From assembly GCA_963969595.1 (NCBI GenBank), contig OZ018417.1, forward strand, positions 6,140,501-6,204,500: DNA of 64,000 nucleotides, written 5' to 3'. How positions within the stretch are numbered: the first letter of the stretch is position 1; every line of letters starts with the position of its first letter. The position numbers and the translations under genes are program-made. The notes beneath the pieces are model-generated. The model was not told where the DNA came from, made no database searches, and was given only the letters and a program-made list of their open reading frames with translations. The DNA is from Neckera pumila. Taxonomy: Eukaryota > Streptophyta > Bryopsida > Hypnales > Neckeraceae. This document shows positions 35,533 through 48,720 of this stretch, one piece after another.

Positions 35533-37703
35533 AGAATCCCCATGTGGGTTGAGTTGGGGCAAGGTCGAGACCACGTTCTGGCTCCCCTCCCGGAGTCCTG
35601 TCTTAGGGCTCCGCTGTTCTCGTGCCTGGTTCCCTGTGGGATTTGGGAAAGTAGCTTTGGGGGATGGGAAAAGTACCTTTTCGAGTTGGCATTGCTTTTG
35701 AGAGAGCTTTGGATTTGGTTTGGGGAGGGGTTTTGGATTTGGAGAAATTAATGATGGCAAAAAGAAGCTTTTGGGATTACTTTTATAATTTCAAGTTGCA
35801 AACTAGAGGTGGGGCAAGTTGGGGCAAGTTGGGGCAAGTTGGGGCATAAGAGCATCAGGACTCTTGCTCTGAAAAACCAGCACAAAAAAATACCTGTGGC
35901 GGGCTCCCAATATCAAAAATGTGGCCTTCGCTAAATACTTCCCCATCCATACCTGCACTGAAGCCCCACCCAAAACTATGAACTTCTATATTTGATCTGG
36001 ATTTCCAAATTTTCAAATACTTTTCTGTTACAATTCACTGTGCTGCACCAACCCAAATCAAGCATGCAAAGACGTTAGACAAGGATTCTCTAATGAAAAA
36101 GTGGGTTGCCAATGAAGTGAGCAGGCTCCGGACTATTGCGGTCAAGCAGCTTGTTTTTACGAGGCCGGACTGTTGCGGCCAAGTTAGGCAGTTGCAATTG
36201 GGGACAAAAACAGTGTGAAAAAATGACTATTTAAATATAAAATGTTTGAAAAATAAAGGATATGATTACCATTAAGTTAGATTATTTTGATTAAAAATTT
36301 CAAATCCATCATATTTATTCTTCAAAATCTAATGACAGAGACTCACTTTCATTGTGGCAAAAAATAAATCCGGTCTTTCTTGCAAGAATCCACTTTTGTG
36401 ATAATCATCATGTATTTTTTCCAGCCGTATGATGTATTCATCAGTTACCACCTTTGAACTCCTAAACTACCTACCCTCTTGATCAGAATGTCATCATGGT
36501 GTGATGTTGTGGTATAAAGTGCACAAAAATACAAAAAGCAACACGTCCATTGTGAGATTGTGCTCATCTGGACATGGAGTTCATTAGTTCTATGGTAATT
36601 ATCAAATAAATATGCCATTTGGTGGAGAGAATATATATTGATTATCAAGATGATGAGCTTATGCCAGACCATGACTTTGATTTAATTATCTATGATAATC
36701 CAAGTGTTTACAATTTTTTAGGACTCAAAATAGAACCCGAAATTGGAGTACAAGTTTTATATTAAATTTAGGGTGAACCAACACCATGACAACTTCCGAG
36801 CTTGCCAATGATTTGACTTCATTGGATTCTTTGTCATTAAGCACAATGCATTCATCATTGGCATTGTTATCAATTCATGGAGTTAAAGATTTTTTATCCA
36901 CTCTTCTTGTACCAAGCACTTATAAGATAATTATGTATTTATTGTATGCATTATTATTCTATTTTGATATCTGTAGTTGAGAAGCATATTATGCAATTGT
37001 TATGTTCAGTTCATGTGCGTTAGTTGTTGCTATCAACTTTTCTACTTTAGAATGAAACCATTCCAGAGTTTACGGCTAAAGGTCTCTTGTGGATATTTGA
37101 ATAAAAAATTTATAATTTGTGGGCTAAATGTAATCCACGATTTTAGATACCCATTTTACATGGTTATAGGCTTTTGATTTATTTTTCCACAAGTTCCAAA
37201 CCACATACATTTCATCCTATCTTTATCTATTATTTTAATTTTATCTTTTTTTTTATTTTTCATCCTATCTTTATCCATTTTTTTCATCCTATCTTCTTCC
37301 AATTTTCATCTAGCACCATCAAATATTTTCATCCAACATCATTCATTTTTTTAATCCAATATCATCCAATTTTTTCAACCAAATTTATTTATTTATTCAT
37401 CCAGATTCATCCTCTTTTTTTCTTTTTTTGTTCCAAATCAGTGCTCCCCGCTCACCATTCCCCACTCCCTGCTTGCCGCTCTACGCTCACGTGACAGCAT
37501 TCCCCCCTAGACCTTTCTAGGAGAAGAGTGAAGATGCTCTAATGGGCGCTTTGATTTGATTGTCTCTGAGAATTTTTTTGATTTAGACTTGCTTTACATG
37601 AGAAAACAAGGGGGCCAAGAAACTCAAAAGCCTCGCACTTCAAGCCGTCATTTTTGCCATTTGAGAAGTCTTTGTTTAGAGGTCACCTCCAATGTTTGAA
37701 TGG
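35533..37703. other. Region with minisatellites, no gene
   Basis: Contains GGGGCAAGTTG repeated about three and a half times (35812-35845), a TTTTCATCC-rich imperfect tandem (about 37200-37420) and a TTGCGGTCAAGC/TTGCGGCCAAG pair near 36140-36185. Open frames are not convincing. Confidence 0.3.
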
Positions 37704-39345
37704 ATCAAAAAAATGAATTTTTGAAGGTTCAATATAAAGTACAGTTTTAGGAGGTCAAAAAGAAAAGTACAACATAAAAACTGGAGTTGAACTTAAAAGA
37801 AAGTTGTGGTACATTCGAAGTTTCTCCAACAAAGTCCAATAATTTAATTTTTTGTATTTTAATAATGAAATATAGTAACAATAAGAATAAAGGTTAATCT
37901 ATCTTTCATGTTTGCATTAGGATTCTTTGAAAGAAGAAACTCACATAGCAAGGAGGAAAAAATTCAAACCCATGAAATAAGAGTTAAGAAGAATTAATCT
38001 CTTCATTGTTTCCAAGCCCCCAATTCACAAGTGTACTTTTTAATTTATAAATTTTTTGAATTAGGTCCCTCTATCTATATTTGAATGTTTTGGATTCACA
38101 TTTAGAATCCTTGATATCAAATTAGTCTAGGTGGACTATTTTGGATTTATTAGCATATAGGAGTTAGATTAAATGGATTCCCCATCAATTGTACGTAATA
38201 GAAGCAAATTTTGGGGTAGGATTGAGAGTCAACAACAGGGTCTGTTGTCCTTGTCTAGGAGGTCAGTGGCTTAGTGCCTTCATGAATCATACAATGCAAG
38301 TAAATGTTTAGTCCATACTTTCACTAGAGTAAGGGAGAACTAACCTCAGGATGTCCCATCCCTCCAAATTAAAAATTGTCCTATTTTGTAGTTGGTTAAG
38401 CCGACAAGGGAGGCCATTTTCTTTGTTTTGATATAGGTGCCTTCACAAATCTAACAATGTAAGTACTAAATGTCTAGGCTTTGCTTTTAGTAGAGTTGAG
38501 GACAATTGGCCCCCTCACTAAGTCATTGTCTCGTGCAAAAAAACAAAAAATAAAAAAAACTTATTTTGCACTCACTCGTTGGTTAGGCCGACAAGGGGTC
38601 AATTCTCCTTGTCTTGAGATCCATGCCTTCATGAATTTGACAATGCAAACAAATGTTAGTCTATGCTTTCAATAGAGTTAGGGAGAACTATCTTTCATTG
38701 CCTATTCTTTATTTTCTAAAATTTGGAGTCCTTGATTCCACATATGCATTCAAATTTAGTATTTATTACCATATGCATTGGTAATAAATTATAAGTCATT
38801 GCATTTTTGCCAAGGGTAACAAAAGTGGCAATGAAGGATAAATTTTCAATGCCCTCACATGACCTTTCAGCAGCGTCATATGCCCAGGTTGGATTAAAAT
38901 GACAAGCATGTGATTACAGAATTGGAATTTTGATATTGAGCTAGTTCATCTTACCTACAACATTTCTTTTTCTTTTTGTAAAATTCACCTATCACTTCCC
39001 TTTTTATGATAAGTGATCCCCATGAATTAAAATTTTCCCTGCACTTCTTTTCATCACTCCTGAAAGAAGAGAATCTATGTGTAGCACCCATTTTCTTTTG
39101 ACAATCATCGTCCTCTAGCATGCAGCATAGTGTCCTAGGAAGACTAATTGAATCATCACACTATTCTTCGCATATTGAGAGTTGAAATTCATTGCTTACA
39201 ACAAGGTTTGCCGAAATAGCAGAGCCTTTGATTTTCAATTCTCTTTGTTTTTTGTTTTAGATTGAGGTGGATGCAAAAAACTGGTATAGATGTCTATTCT
39301 TTGAAGGTTTTGAATAGTATTTTTTGTTATTTTTGGTAAGTTATA
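37704..39345 (+). repeat. 1.65 kb direct duplication, unit 1
   Basis: Aligns with 39358-42095. Contains about three diverged subrepeats of roughly 180 bp built around GGTCAATTCTCCTTGTC (38218-38700). Carries the empty site TTGA at 38936-38939. Its end reads as a possible last exon (acceptor TTTTGTTTTAG, then VDAKNWYRCLFFEGFE and stop). Confidence 0.75.
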
Positions 39346-39357
39346 CTATTTTAAAAG

Positions 39358-42095
39358 ACTTGAAATGAATTTTTAGAGGTTCAATATAAAATATAGTTAC
39401 TTTTTAGGAGATCAAAACAAAAGCAAAACATAAAAACTATAGTTGAGTTTGCAAATAACTTGGGTTACATTAGAAATCTTCGCAACAAAGTCTAGCAGTT
39501 ATTTTTGTGTTTAATAATAAAACATAATAACAATAAGAATAAAGGTTAAAACTATTGCTCAACTTTGGCATTAGGATTCTTTGAAAGAAGAAATTCCCAC
39601 AGCAAGGGGGAAAACTTTTCAAACCCATGAATTACAAGTTAGGAAAAATTGCCCCTCTCATTGTCCTAGGCCCCCAATTCACATGTGCATCTTTATTTTA
39701 TGAGTTCTTAAAATTTGGAGGATCATCATCTATTTTTAGATATCTTGAGTTTACATTTAGAACCCCTCATATCAAATTAGTGTAGGTGAACCATCTTCGA
39801 TTTTTTAGCATGTGGAAGGAGTTAGATTAAAAGGATTTTCCATCAACCACATAATAGAGCTAAGTTTTTGGGTGGAATTGAGGGTTGACAAGGGGGGCTA
39901 GTTGCCCCTTGTCTAGAAGGTTAGGACCTTCATAAATCACACAATGCAAATAAATAATTAGTTTACGCTTCACTAGAACAAGGGAGAATTGACCCCTCCT
40001 TGTCCAATACAAAGAAAAAGAGTGAATAATTGCCTTATTTTGTAGTTGGTTAATTTTGTTATCACATGAGGGCTAACAAGGGGTCAGTTCTCTTTATTTA
40101 AAAGGTCAATGCCTTTAATGCATTTGACAATGCAAATAAATGTTTAGTAGAGTTAGAGAGAACTAATCCATCACTGTTCTACACAAAGAAAAATGAATAG
40201 CTGTCTTTATTTTGTAGTTTGTTAGGCCGACAGGGGGTCAATTCTCCTTGTCCTAAGATTAGTGTCTTCATGAATTTGACAATATAAATAAATGTTTTGT
40301 CTTTGCTTTTAGTAGAATAAGAGAGAATTGATCCCCTCATTGTCCAGTCCAAAGAAAAAAAATGAATAATTTCTCTTATTTATAGTTGGTTCGATTGACA
40401 AGAGGGTCAATTCTCTTTGTCTTTGAGATCAATGCCTTCATGATTTTGACACAATGCAAATAAATGTTTAATTTATGCTTATAGTAGAGTCAAAGAAAAC
40501 TACCTTTAGTTTCTAAAACTAAGGATCCTTGATTCCATATTCAATTCATTTTTGGTCATTCATTTGGTGATAAATAATAAGTTATTGTACTTTTCCCAAG
40601 AGTATCAAAAGTGGCAGTGGTAGATAAGTTTTCAATGGCCCCATATGGCCTTTCAACGGTGTTATGTGCCCGGGTTGGATTAAAATGACGTGTATATGAG
40701 GATGGAATTGGAATTTTGATATTGAACCTTAAAGGACCAGCATGCATTTTTTGGCAACATAGAAATTTTGGGCAGGTACGTGTGACTAGAGATTCTCATG
40801 TTTTAGGCCCAAACTTTAAGAAAAGGTAGGGACAAGGAATATTTTTTATGCGAACAAATTTTATAAAATTGGAATATATGAATCAAAAGTTATGGCCTTA
40901 TATGTTACTTATTTGTCCGGATAGGCAGTCTGGGCTAATTAAAAAAAAACTTTTTTCATAAACAAAAAATTGAAATTGATTTTCTACAGATATAAATATG
41001 TGGAAAGCTTTGAATCATTCCATTTTGATCAATGAGTCAAAAGTTACGAGGAGTTTTTGTTTGCGGGCAATAATAGATTCTCTACTCTAAAATAAACTTT
41101 GAAGTCCTTTATCTTATTCAGTTTCCAATATTTTTTTTAATAAATAAAATCATAGGATGTAAATTGTTTTTTATAACATTGCAACCATTGGGATTGGCAT
41201 TTTTTAATTCCAGAATTAAATTCTTAACCATTTAGTATTTTGAATCATTCTCTACTTCTTTCTACTTATTGTTTTCCTATATGTTGTACAATTCCAAATG
41301 ATGTGAAATTTTTCAAGCATGTAGCCAACTTGTCTAGGAAAATGAATCTAAAGAAGCACCACCATTTTGGACAATTTTTCATAGAGAAGCAAGCTTGTGA
41401 AGTGCAGCTGTCCAATTTTTTCCACGACCAGAAAAGGATTTCTATCTATTCAATTGCTAATATCTGGCAATCTGCACGGTGGAAATTTCTGAAATTTGTT
41501 CCACATCTTCTCAAATCAATGTAGTACAAGAATACAAGATCCTCCGGTTATATATATCCCAAAATGATTTTTTTTCAAAACTTTTGTACTTGTACTAAAA
41601 ATGGCAGTTTTTGAATGTTTTTGGTGAAAACATAGTCATGGAACTTTAGGGGTTAATCTCGTTCATCATACCATTTCTTTTTTTTTCTTTTTTCATTTTG
41701 AAAAATTATCCATCACTTTTTTTAATGATAAGCGAACACTATGAATTAAAAATTTCCTAACACTTCTTTTCACCAGTTCTTGCACTGTTTCCTCTTTCAA
41801 TGGAAATTGTCCATGTGTTTCAACGAAAAAAATAAAAGAAAGTAGAGAATCTATGTAACACGCATTTTCTTTTGACAATCATTGTCGTGGCTAGCATGCA
41901 TAACAGTGTCACAGAAAGACTAAAAAATTATCACACTATTCTCCGCATGCTGACTGAAATTCGCTCTCTGTCTACAGCAAGGCTTGGGATGCCTTTGATT
42001 TTCAATTTTTTTTGGTTTCAGGCTAAGGTGGATGCAGAAAGCTGGTATAGATTCTTATCCTTGGAAGGTTTTGAATAGTGTTTTTGCTATATTGG
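39358..42095 (+). repeat. 1.65 kb direct duplication, unit 2, with inserted TTAA element
   Basis: Same order as unit 1, with more of the ~170-bp subrepeats (39880-40500), and interrupted by 40722-41656. Its end reads VDAESWYRFLSLEGFE and stop after an acceptor-like TTTGGTTTCAG. Confidence 0.75.
40722..41656 (+). mobile_element. TTAA element, A type, absent from the sister duplicate
   Basis: 935 bp, left TTGAACCTTAAAGG, right CTTTAGGGGTTAA. Unit 1 of the duplication reads TTGAGCTAGTTCATC where this unit has the element followed by TTAATCTCGTTCATC, defining the insertion with one 4-bp duplication. Confidence 0.87.
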
Positions 42096-42382
42096 TAGGC
42101 AAAATGGAATTACGGCCATTAAAATTTTTGGGGGTTGAACTTGGTTAGTTAATTACATCTCCCTTTATACGTTTATAGGCTTGTAGATAGACCAAAAATT
42201 TGTCTTGCAATAAAGATGATATATTTAGAGGTTTCAATTGAAAACCTGTATTGCAATTAAAGACTATAAAGTTATTGATCAAATAGGTTAATCCCTAATG
42301 ACTCAAGGGGAATGTACTTTCAAAATGGGCCAAAATTGTCAAAGACTTGAGCAATTTATTTGCTCATCTTGTCTTGAGACAT

Positions 42383-42560
42383 TAGGAAAATTTCAGGCCT
42401 CAAGAGGGCCGTTAAGCATTTATTTTACGGCAACACACAGTGCAAGTACAATTTTTATCTTATTTTATTTTAATTTAAAATAAATAAATAAATAAATAAA
42501 ATAACTTGATGTGGTGCTGATGTGGCACTACTAGTGATTATATGACCACAAAATTTAGGA
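42383..42560 (+). repeat. Partial J-family MITE
   Basis: Left end TAGGAAAATTTCAGGCC resembles the J element at 49153-49432; a TAAA tandem lies inside and the right end is unclear. Confidence 0.35.
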
Positions 42561-42956
42561 GATATTAAAGTTTGAAGTTTTATTTAGGTCAATGGAAATA
42601 CAAGGTAGCACAATTTGAAGGAGCATATCTTTGTGAGAATATTTCTAAATGATACCCTCTTTGTGCGCAATGAAAGAGAAGAGAGTTGATAATGTATATG
42701 TAAAATTTCACAACATTCCAAGCATTTTTCAATTCATGGTGAAGCTTGCAATGCATGGTGATCATTGAAATGAGAGTGGTGTTTGTAAGAAAAAAAAGGA
42801 TGGGACACTGGTCTTCTCCTTGAATTCCTTGGATCTGCCCTTGTGGGGGTGGATTTGACCTTTTTGAGGTGGGCAAGAATCACATTGGTTGGCTGACTTT
42901 TTAGTCCATGCTTAAACCAAATCCAAAGTAATGAGTTGTAAACTACACTAAAGTAA

Positions 42957-43245
42957 TCGATCCATTTCCAACGACTTAAGCAATTATGCATATTTGGGGC
43001 ACAAGTTTTTTGAGTGCGGAATTATTCCCGTGTATGGAAATAGAGTTTGGAAGGATTGTATATTTTTCTAAAATTTTATTACAAAAAACTAATTAGTATG
43101 AATTTTTAAGTGGAAGATTCTCTTTGACCTATAATGGTGATATAGACCTTTCTATTTCTAACCAAAGGCTGATGATAAAGTCAACCAACGGCTAGTTGCA
43201 ATATTGAGAGCCTTGTAGCCAATCATAATGCACTACAATTGTTCC
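42957..43245 (+). repeat. N-family dispersed repeat, copy 2
   Basis: Same orientation as 30412-30700 and aligned over its length. Confidence 0.6.
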
Positions 43246-43742
43246 TCGAACTACGCCTCAACCGAATAGTCTATGATTAGAAAAGAAGCAACCTATAGAT
43301 TAGAAATTGGGAGGTGATTAGAAACAGGTCGGCTACCTTATACTACTTAACTTTGAGAAATTCCACAAGGTGGAGTTTAACTTGGACTTTGATGAAACTC
43401 CCGCCATTGGATTTGTATTACAGTTTCTTTTCTAGAAATAATTTTTATTTTGAAGAAAACTCAAAATTTGAGAACGGGCAACTCAAAAAAGAGGGACAAG
43501 AGGGACATCAACTAGGAAATGGTCACTTGGGTCATTAGGGTTTAACCTTGGAAAGACCCCACCCTATCACCAACTATCCCCTCAAAAGGTCAATCCAAAA
43601 TAATCAGATTCATGGACATATGATAAATTTTTGGTATGTACAATTTTTTGGAAAGTCGTCCACTGAACCTTGTAGTTATCCGGTTAAACATCAATGTTAA
43701 TACTTCAAAAATATGATATTATTTTGGAGAATATGGTAGATA
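43246..43742. other. Spacer, no gene
   Basis: No recognised feature; the frame at 43314-43538 is unsupported. Confidence 0.25.
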
Positions 43743-44187
43743 TAAGGTAAATGACCCCATTGCGGTCAAATGACCCATGATGGACACCTAATGACCCCAT
43801 TGTGTTTTTTTAGACCACAATCAATGTCTTACATGGTAGTTATGGAGTAATTAGTGACCTCGATAGGTACTTCCAAATTTTTAGTGTAAAATTCTTTGTA
43901 AAAATTGATTTTTTAGGTCTTCCATGTTTGAAAATGTTGTGACTACATTGGGTAGGAAGATGACCATATTGGATTCAAATTTTGTTGGTCATGAAGTAGC
44001 CTACAAACTCCTATGGGCTGATTACTTCAAAAATTCAGAACTAATTCATACTTGGTCCAAAAAATATAATTTCAAATGCCCTCACTGTCTCTCACACTTA
44101 TCTTTGTGTGGAAAAAAATTTGAAAAATTTCAACAATGGCATGTAGGCACACTCCTAATTCTGACCGCAATGGGGTCTTTTACCTTA
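43743..44187 (+). mobile_element. K-family MITE, copy 2 (445 bp)
   Basis: Ends TAAGGTAAATGACCCCATTG and CAATGGGGTCTTTTACCTTA, inverted. Confidence 0.85.
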
Positions 44188-44306
44188 GTAGTGGTGCTGC
44201 ATCCGTAGTCAGGGATGACCAACAAAAATCTAAAAACAAATGCTACAATGTTTGAGAAATCATTTATAATTCAATCTTTTTTTGGAAAGCAAATAATTTT
44301 TCTATT

Positions 44307-45227
44307 TTAACCCCTAAAGTTCCTTGACTATGTTTTCACCAAAACTGCCATTTCTAGTACAAGTACCAAATTCTTGAAAAATATCAATTTTGAACACATG
44401 TAACCGTAGGATCTTGTAGTACTCTAGTTTGAGAATATGTGGAAAAAATTTCAGAAATTTCCATCATGTAGATTGGAAGATATTAGCGTTTGAAGTCGCA
44501 AAAGTCCTTTTTTTGGCCCTGCAAAAAAGCGGGCAGCTGCACTTCACGAGGTCATATTATTATGAAAAAATTTCCAAAATGCTTTTGCTTCTTTGGATTC
44601 ATTCTTCAGCGCAAGTTGGCTACATGCTTGAAAATTTTTAGATTATTTGGAATTGTACAACATATAGGAAAAAAAGTAGTAAGTAGAAAGAAGTAGAGAA
44701 TGGTTCACAACACTAAATTGTTAAGAAGTTTATTATGGAACTGAAAAATGCCAATCCCAATGGTTGCAATGTTGTAATAAACAATATGCATCCTGCAATT
44801 TTATCTTTTTGGAAATTATTGAAAATTGAGTGAAATAAACGACTTCAAAGTTTATTTTAGAGTAGACGATCCATAACTGCCTGCAAACTAAAAACCCTCA
44901 TAACAATTGACTTCTTGATCAAAATGGAATGATTCAAAGCTTTCCACATATATATAAATCTAATAAACCAATTTCAAATTTTTATTTCTGAGAAAAGTGA
45001 TTTTTTCTGTCTACCAGGACTGCCCGAGTTGAGAAACAAACAACATATTAAGCCATAACTTTTGACTTGTATTTCCAAATGTCATGAAATTTGGTGCATA
45101 TGAAAGATATTCCTTGTCCCCACCTTCTATAAAAATTTCAGCCCAAAATATGCAAATCTCCAGTCACATGTACCTGCCCAAAATTTCTATGTTGCCAAAA
45201 AAAGCATGCTGGTCCATTAGGGGTTAA
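44307..45227 (-). mobile_element. TTAA element, A type
   Basis: 921 bp, ends TTAACCCCTAAAG and CATTAGGGGTTAA; reverse orientation. Confidence 0.87.
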
Positions 45228-45336
45228 CAGTAAGATGAATTGTGTATTTCAACTGTAATTAATCCTTAAAGTCCAAAGGCCTATTTTTCATCAAAAAACA
45301 CTAAAAATTGTCAAATCTGTTGCAAAGAGTACTACT

Positions 45337-46263
45337 TTAACCCCTAAAGGACCAATATGCGTTTTTTGGCCGTATAGAAATTTTGGGCAGGTACGTGTGA
45401 CTAGAGATATCTATATTTGAGGCTGAAATTTTAATAGAAGGTGGAGACAAGGAATGTCTTCATGCGTACCAAGTTTCATGACATCTGGAAATACGAGTCA
45501 AAAGTTGTGACCTAATATGTTACATTTTTTTGTAACTAGGCAGTTTGGGCAGATCAGAAAAAATCATTTTTTCTGGAATATTTTTTGAAATTGGTTTCCT
45601 ACATTTATATATACTTAAAAAGCTTAGAGTCATTCCATTTCAATCAATGAGTCAAAAGTTATGAGGGTTTTTGGTTTGCGGACAGTTATGGATTGTCTAC
45701 TCTAAAAAAACTTTAAAGTCGTTTATTTAACTCAATGTTCAATATTTTTGGAAAAAAAAAAATCCTAGGATGTAGATTGATTATTACAACATTACAATCG
45801 TTGGGATTGGCATTTTTAAATTCCATAATTAAAGTTCTAACAATTTAGTATTTTGAATCATTTTCTACTTCTTTCTACTTACTATTTTTTCCTATATGTT
45901 GTACAATTCCAAATGATGTGAATTTTTTCAAGCATATAGCCATCTTGTTTAGGAAACTGAATTTTAAGAAGCACCACCTTTATTAGCATTTTTTCATTGA
46001 AAAGTGAGCTTGCAAAGTGCAACTGCCCGGTTTTTTGTAGGAATGAAAAAATGGTTTTCAAGACTTCAAATGCTTATATCTTATGATTCACACGGTGGAA
46101 TTTTCTGAAATTTTTACCACATGTTTTCAAAATATCATTTTACAAGATCCTATGGTTATATGTGTCAAAAATTGTTTTTTTCCAAAAATTTGGTAGTTGT
46201 ATTAGAAATGGCAGTTTTGGAGCATTTTTGATGATTACATAGTCATGAAACTTTAGGGGTTAA
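45337..46263 (+). mobile_element. TTAA element, A type, nested
   Basis: 927 bp, ends TTAACCCCTAAAGGACC and CTTTAGGGGTTAA. Confidence 0.87.
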
Positions 46264-46363
46264 AAAATTACCTTTCTTGCATATCTAATCGTAGGATCAT
46301 ACTAGAATGGTAGAAGAATGTGTGGAAGAAATTTAGGAAACTTAGATTGTAAGATATTTGCCT

Positions 46364-47506
46364 TTAACCCCTAAAAATCCATGACTATGTTTTCACCAAA
46401 AACGCTCAAAAACTGCCATTTTTATACAAATACCAAATTTTTGAAAAAAAAACTTTTTGACATATATAACCATAGGATCTTGTATTATGTTGACTTGAGA
46501 ACATGTGGTAAAATTTTAGAATTTCCATTGCGTGGATTGCAAGATGTAAGCATTCAAATTCACTGAAATCATTTTTTGGCCGTGCAAAAAATAGGGCAGC
46601 TGCACTTCACAAGCTCACTTTTCTATGAAAATTGTCAAAATGGTGGTGCTTCTATGGGATTTTTGTCCTAGATAAGCTAGCCACATGCTTGAAACTTTTC
46701 AAATCATTTGGAATTATACAACATATAGGAAAAATATTAAGTAGACAGTATTAGAAAATGATTCAGAATACTAAATTGTTAAGAATTTAATTATGGAATT
46801 GAAAAATGCCAATCACAATCATAACACTATTAACCTTCACCGGTGGTCCCTTTTGCTCCCCCAATATCAGAACCCCCACAGCGAATGATGTTGTCTTGTC
46901 AAAGGTACAATAATGCCCTGACCTATGAAGTTTGTTGAAATATAACTAAAATTCCTCCCAAGCATTGAGGGGGGATTATCCCTCATGTTGGAGGGAAAGA
47001 GTTCCCATATCAGAGGGAAAGAAACCCCAACGTTATCAATGTTATGAGGATTGCAATGTAGTAATAAACGATCTACATCCTATATTTTATTTTTTTCAAA
47101 AGATATTAAAAATTGAGTAAGAAAAAAGATTTCAAAGTTTATTTTAGAGTAGAGAATCTGTAACTACCCGCAAACAAAAACTCCTTGTAACTTTTGACTC
47201 ATTGATCAAAATGGAATGATTCAAATCTTCCTACATATATACAACTCTAGAAATCCATTTCTAAACTTTTGTTTCTAAAAAAAGTGATTTTTTTTATCTC
47301 CTCGAATTGCCCATTTACAAAAAAAAGTAACATATAAGGCCATAACTTTTTATTCATATTTCCAAATGTCATGAAATTTAGTGCACATGGAAGATATTCC
47401 TCGTCTCCACCTATTAAAATTTGGGTCGAAAATATTGAAATCTTTCAACACACGTACATGCCTAAAATTTCTTTGTAGCCAAAAAATGCATTTTGTTGGG
47501 GGGTAA
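46364..47506 (-). mobile_element. TTAA element, A type, nested, with a ~200 bp insert
   Basis: Left end TTAACCCCTAAAAATCC, right end degraded (GGGGGGTAAA). About 46832-47030 is foreign to A copies, begins TTAACCTTCACCGG and contains repeated GGAGGGAAAGA motifs. Confidence 0.75.
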
Positions 47507-47598
47507 ATTGACAAAAATGGACTCTTGGACAACCTCCCTTGACTAGATCATTTGACTTTGAATCTTAATTTAAAGTTTTTACAATAAAGAGTTCGATT

Positions 47599-48156
47599 TT
47601 AACCCCTAAAAATCCGGAGGGATGTTCAAATTTCCAAAATTGTGAAGATCTATCATAAAATGCAACTTAGAAGAATATTTTAATGATGATTCTCAAACAG
47701 TAGTTGTAAAATGCTGTTATAGATCACATCCATACGATTAGAAGAACAAAAATACATACCAATATTTTTCAATAAAATTTGAAGCCAGAAATTAGAATTT
47801 CCTTTTAAAATCAATTGAAGATTCAAAATTTATGATTTTAAGAAAAAAAATCCTATAAGTTCAAGATATTGAGATCTAATTATAGTAATTGTTTAAGGTT
47901 TTTATTTAAATTTTTGATTCAAGTCATTTTTTGAACTAAAAAAGTTATTTTTTGAGGTTAGACTTCTCGATAACTTTTGAATTATAGAATATTTGCAAAG
48001 CAAAATCTTTAGAATCTGAATCGTACAAATGTTAAAGAACTAATTTAAGAATCTTTAAACCAATTGATGGATGAAAAAACGCGTTTTGGTGAGTTTAGGA
48101 TGTATTTCCGTTCATTCATTGTTCAAAATCTGCACTCATGGTCCTTTAGGGGTTAA
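47599..48156 (+). mobile_element. TTAA element, D type, nested
   Basis: 558 bp, ends TTAACCCCTAAAAATCC and GGTCCTTTAGGGGTTAA; the interior is unlike A and B. Confidence 0.75.
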
Positions 48157-48315
48157 ACTCTCAATGTTAAAATTTTGAGTTGAGATGCTTTGTTTTTACA
48201 ATATAGTTGTTTTTAAAATAGAAGATTCCAACAATTTAGCTAGTGTGAAATTGAGTTTGGAGGAAATTGGTCACTGAGAAATTGATATTGCAAGAAATAA
48301 TTGGGTAGATTTTTT

Positions 48316-48720
48316 GTTTTATTTTTTGAACAAATGGAAAACCCATTGCATTAAGAAGAAACAAAGAACAACAGCCAAGCTTTAATAACCAGACGAAAGA
48401 GCCAAACAAGAAATGCCCAACAAAAGAATCGAAGGACCACTAAATGAAAGAGCACTTCAGAGGGCGCACCTTGTTCTAGAACACCTCTTTGTCTCCCCTC
48501 CCACTAGCCAGGACGGGAGATTGAAGCCAAACAAGCTCAAACCTATTGTGGAACCTATCAGACAAATGAGGCTGATGGCAAACACTACACAGAGCCTTAT
48601 AAATGGGTAGATTTTGGGACTGAGAGGATGTAACTAGTAGCCATTGAAGAAAAAACCATCCATTTCCTTGGAAGGAAGAAATGACCCGGGACAACTCCAA
48701 AAATTTACCAAACACTACGA
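48316..48720 (-). mobile_element. LINE 3' end
   Basis: On the minus strand the tail parallels that of 3314-3830 (AATGGGTTTTCCATTTGTTC then A-rich). The upstream part is a decayed frame. Confidence 0.55.

Larger units (their letters stand above)
45259..48190 (-). mobile_element. TTAA element, B type, host of three nested insertions
   Basis: Four B-type pieces in order, 45259-45336, 46264-46363, 47507-47598 and 48157 to about 48190, add up to the first ~300 bp of a reversed B element. They are separated by an A copy, another A copy in the opposite direction, and a D copy. The rest of the host is missing. Confidence 0.75.

Noticed and set aside
35812..35845. GGGGCAAGTTG tandem as a telomere-like repeat
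   Set aside because: Only about three and a half units and not a plant telomere unit (TTTAGGG); it is a short minisatellite.
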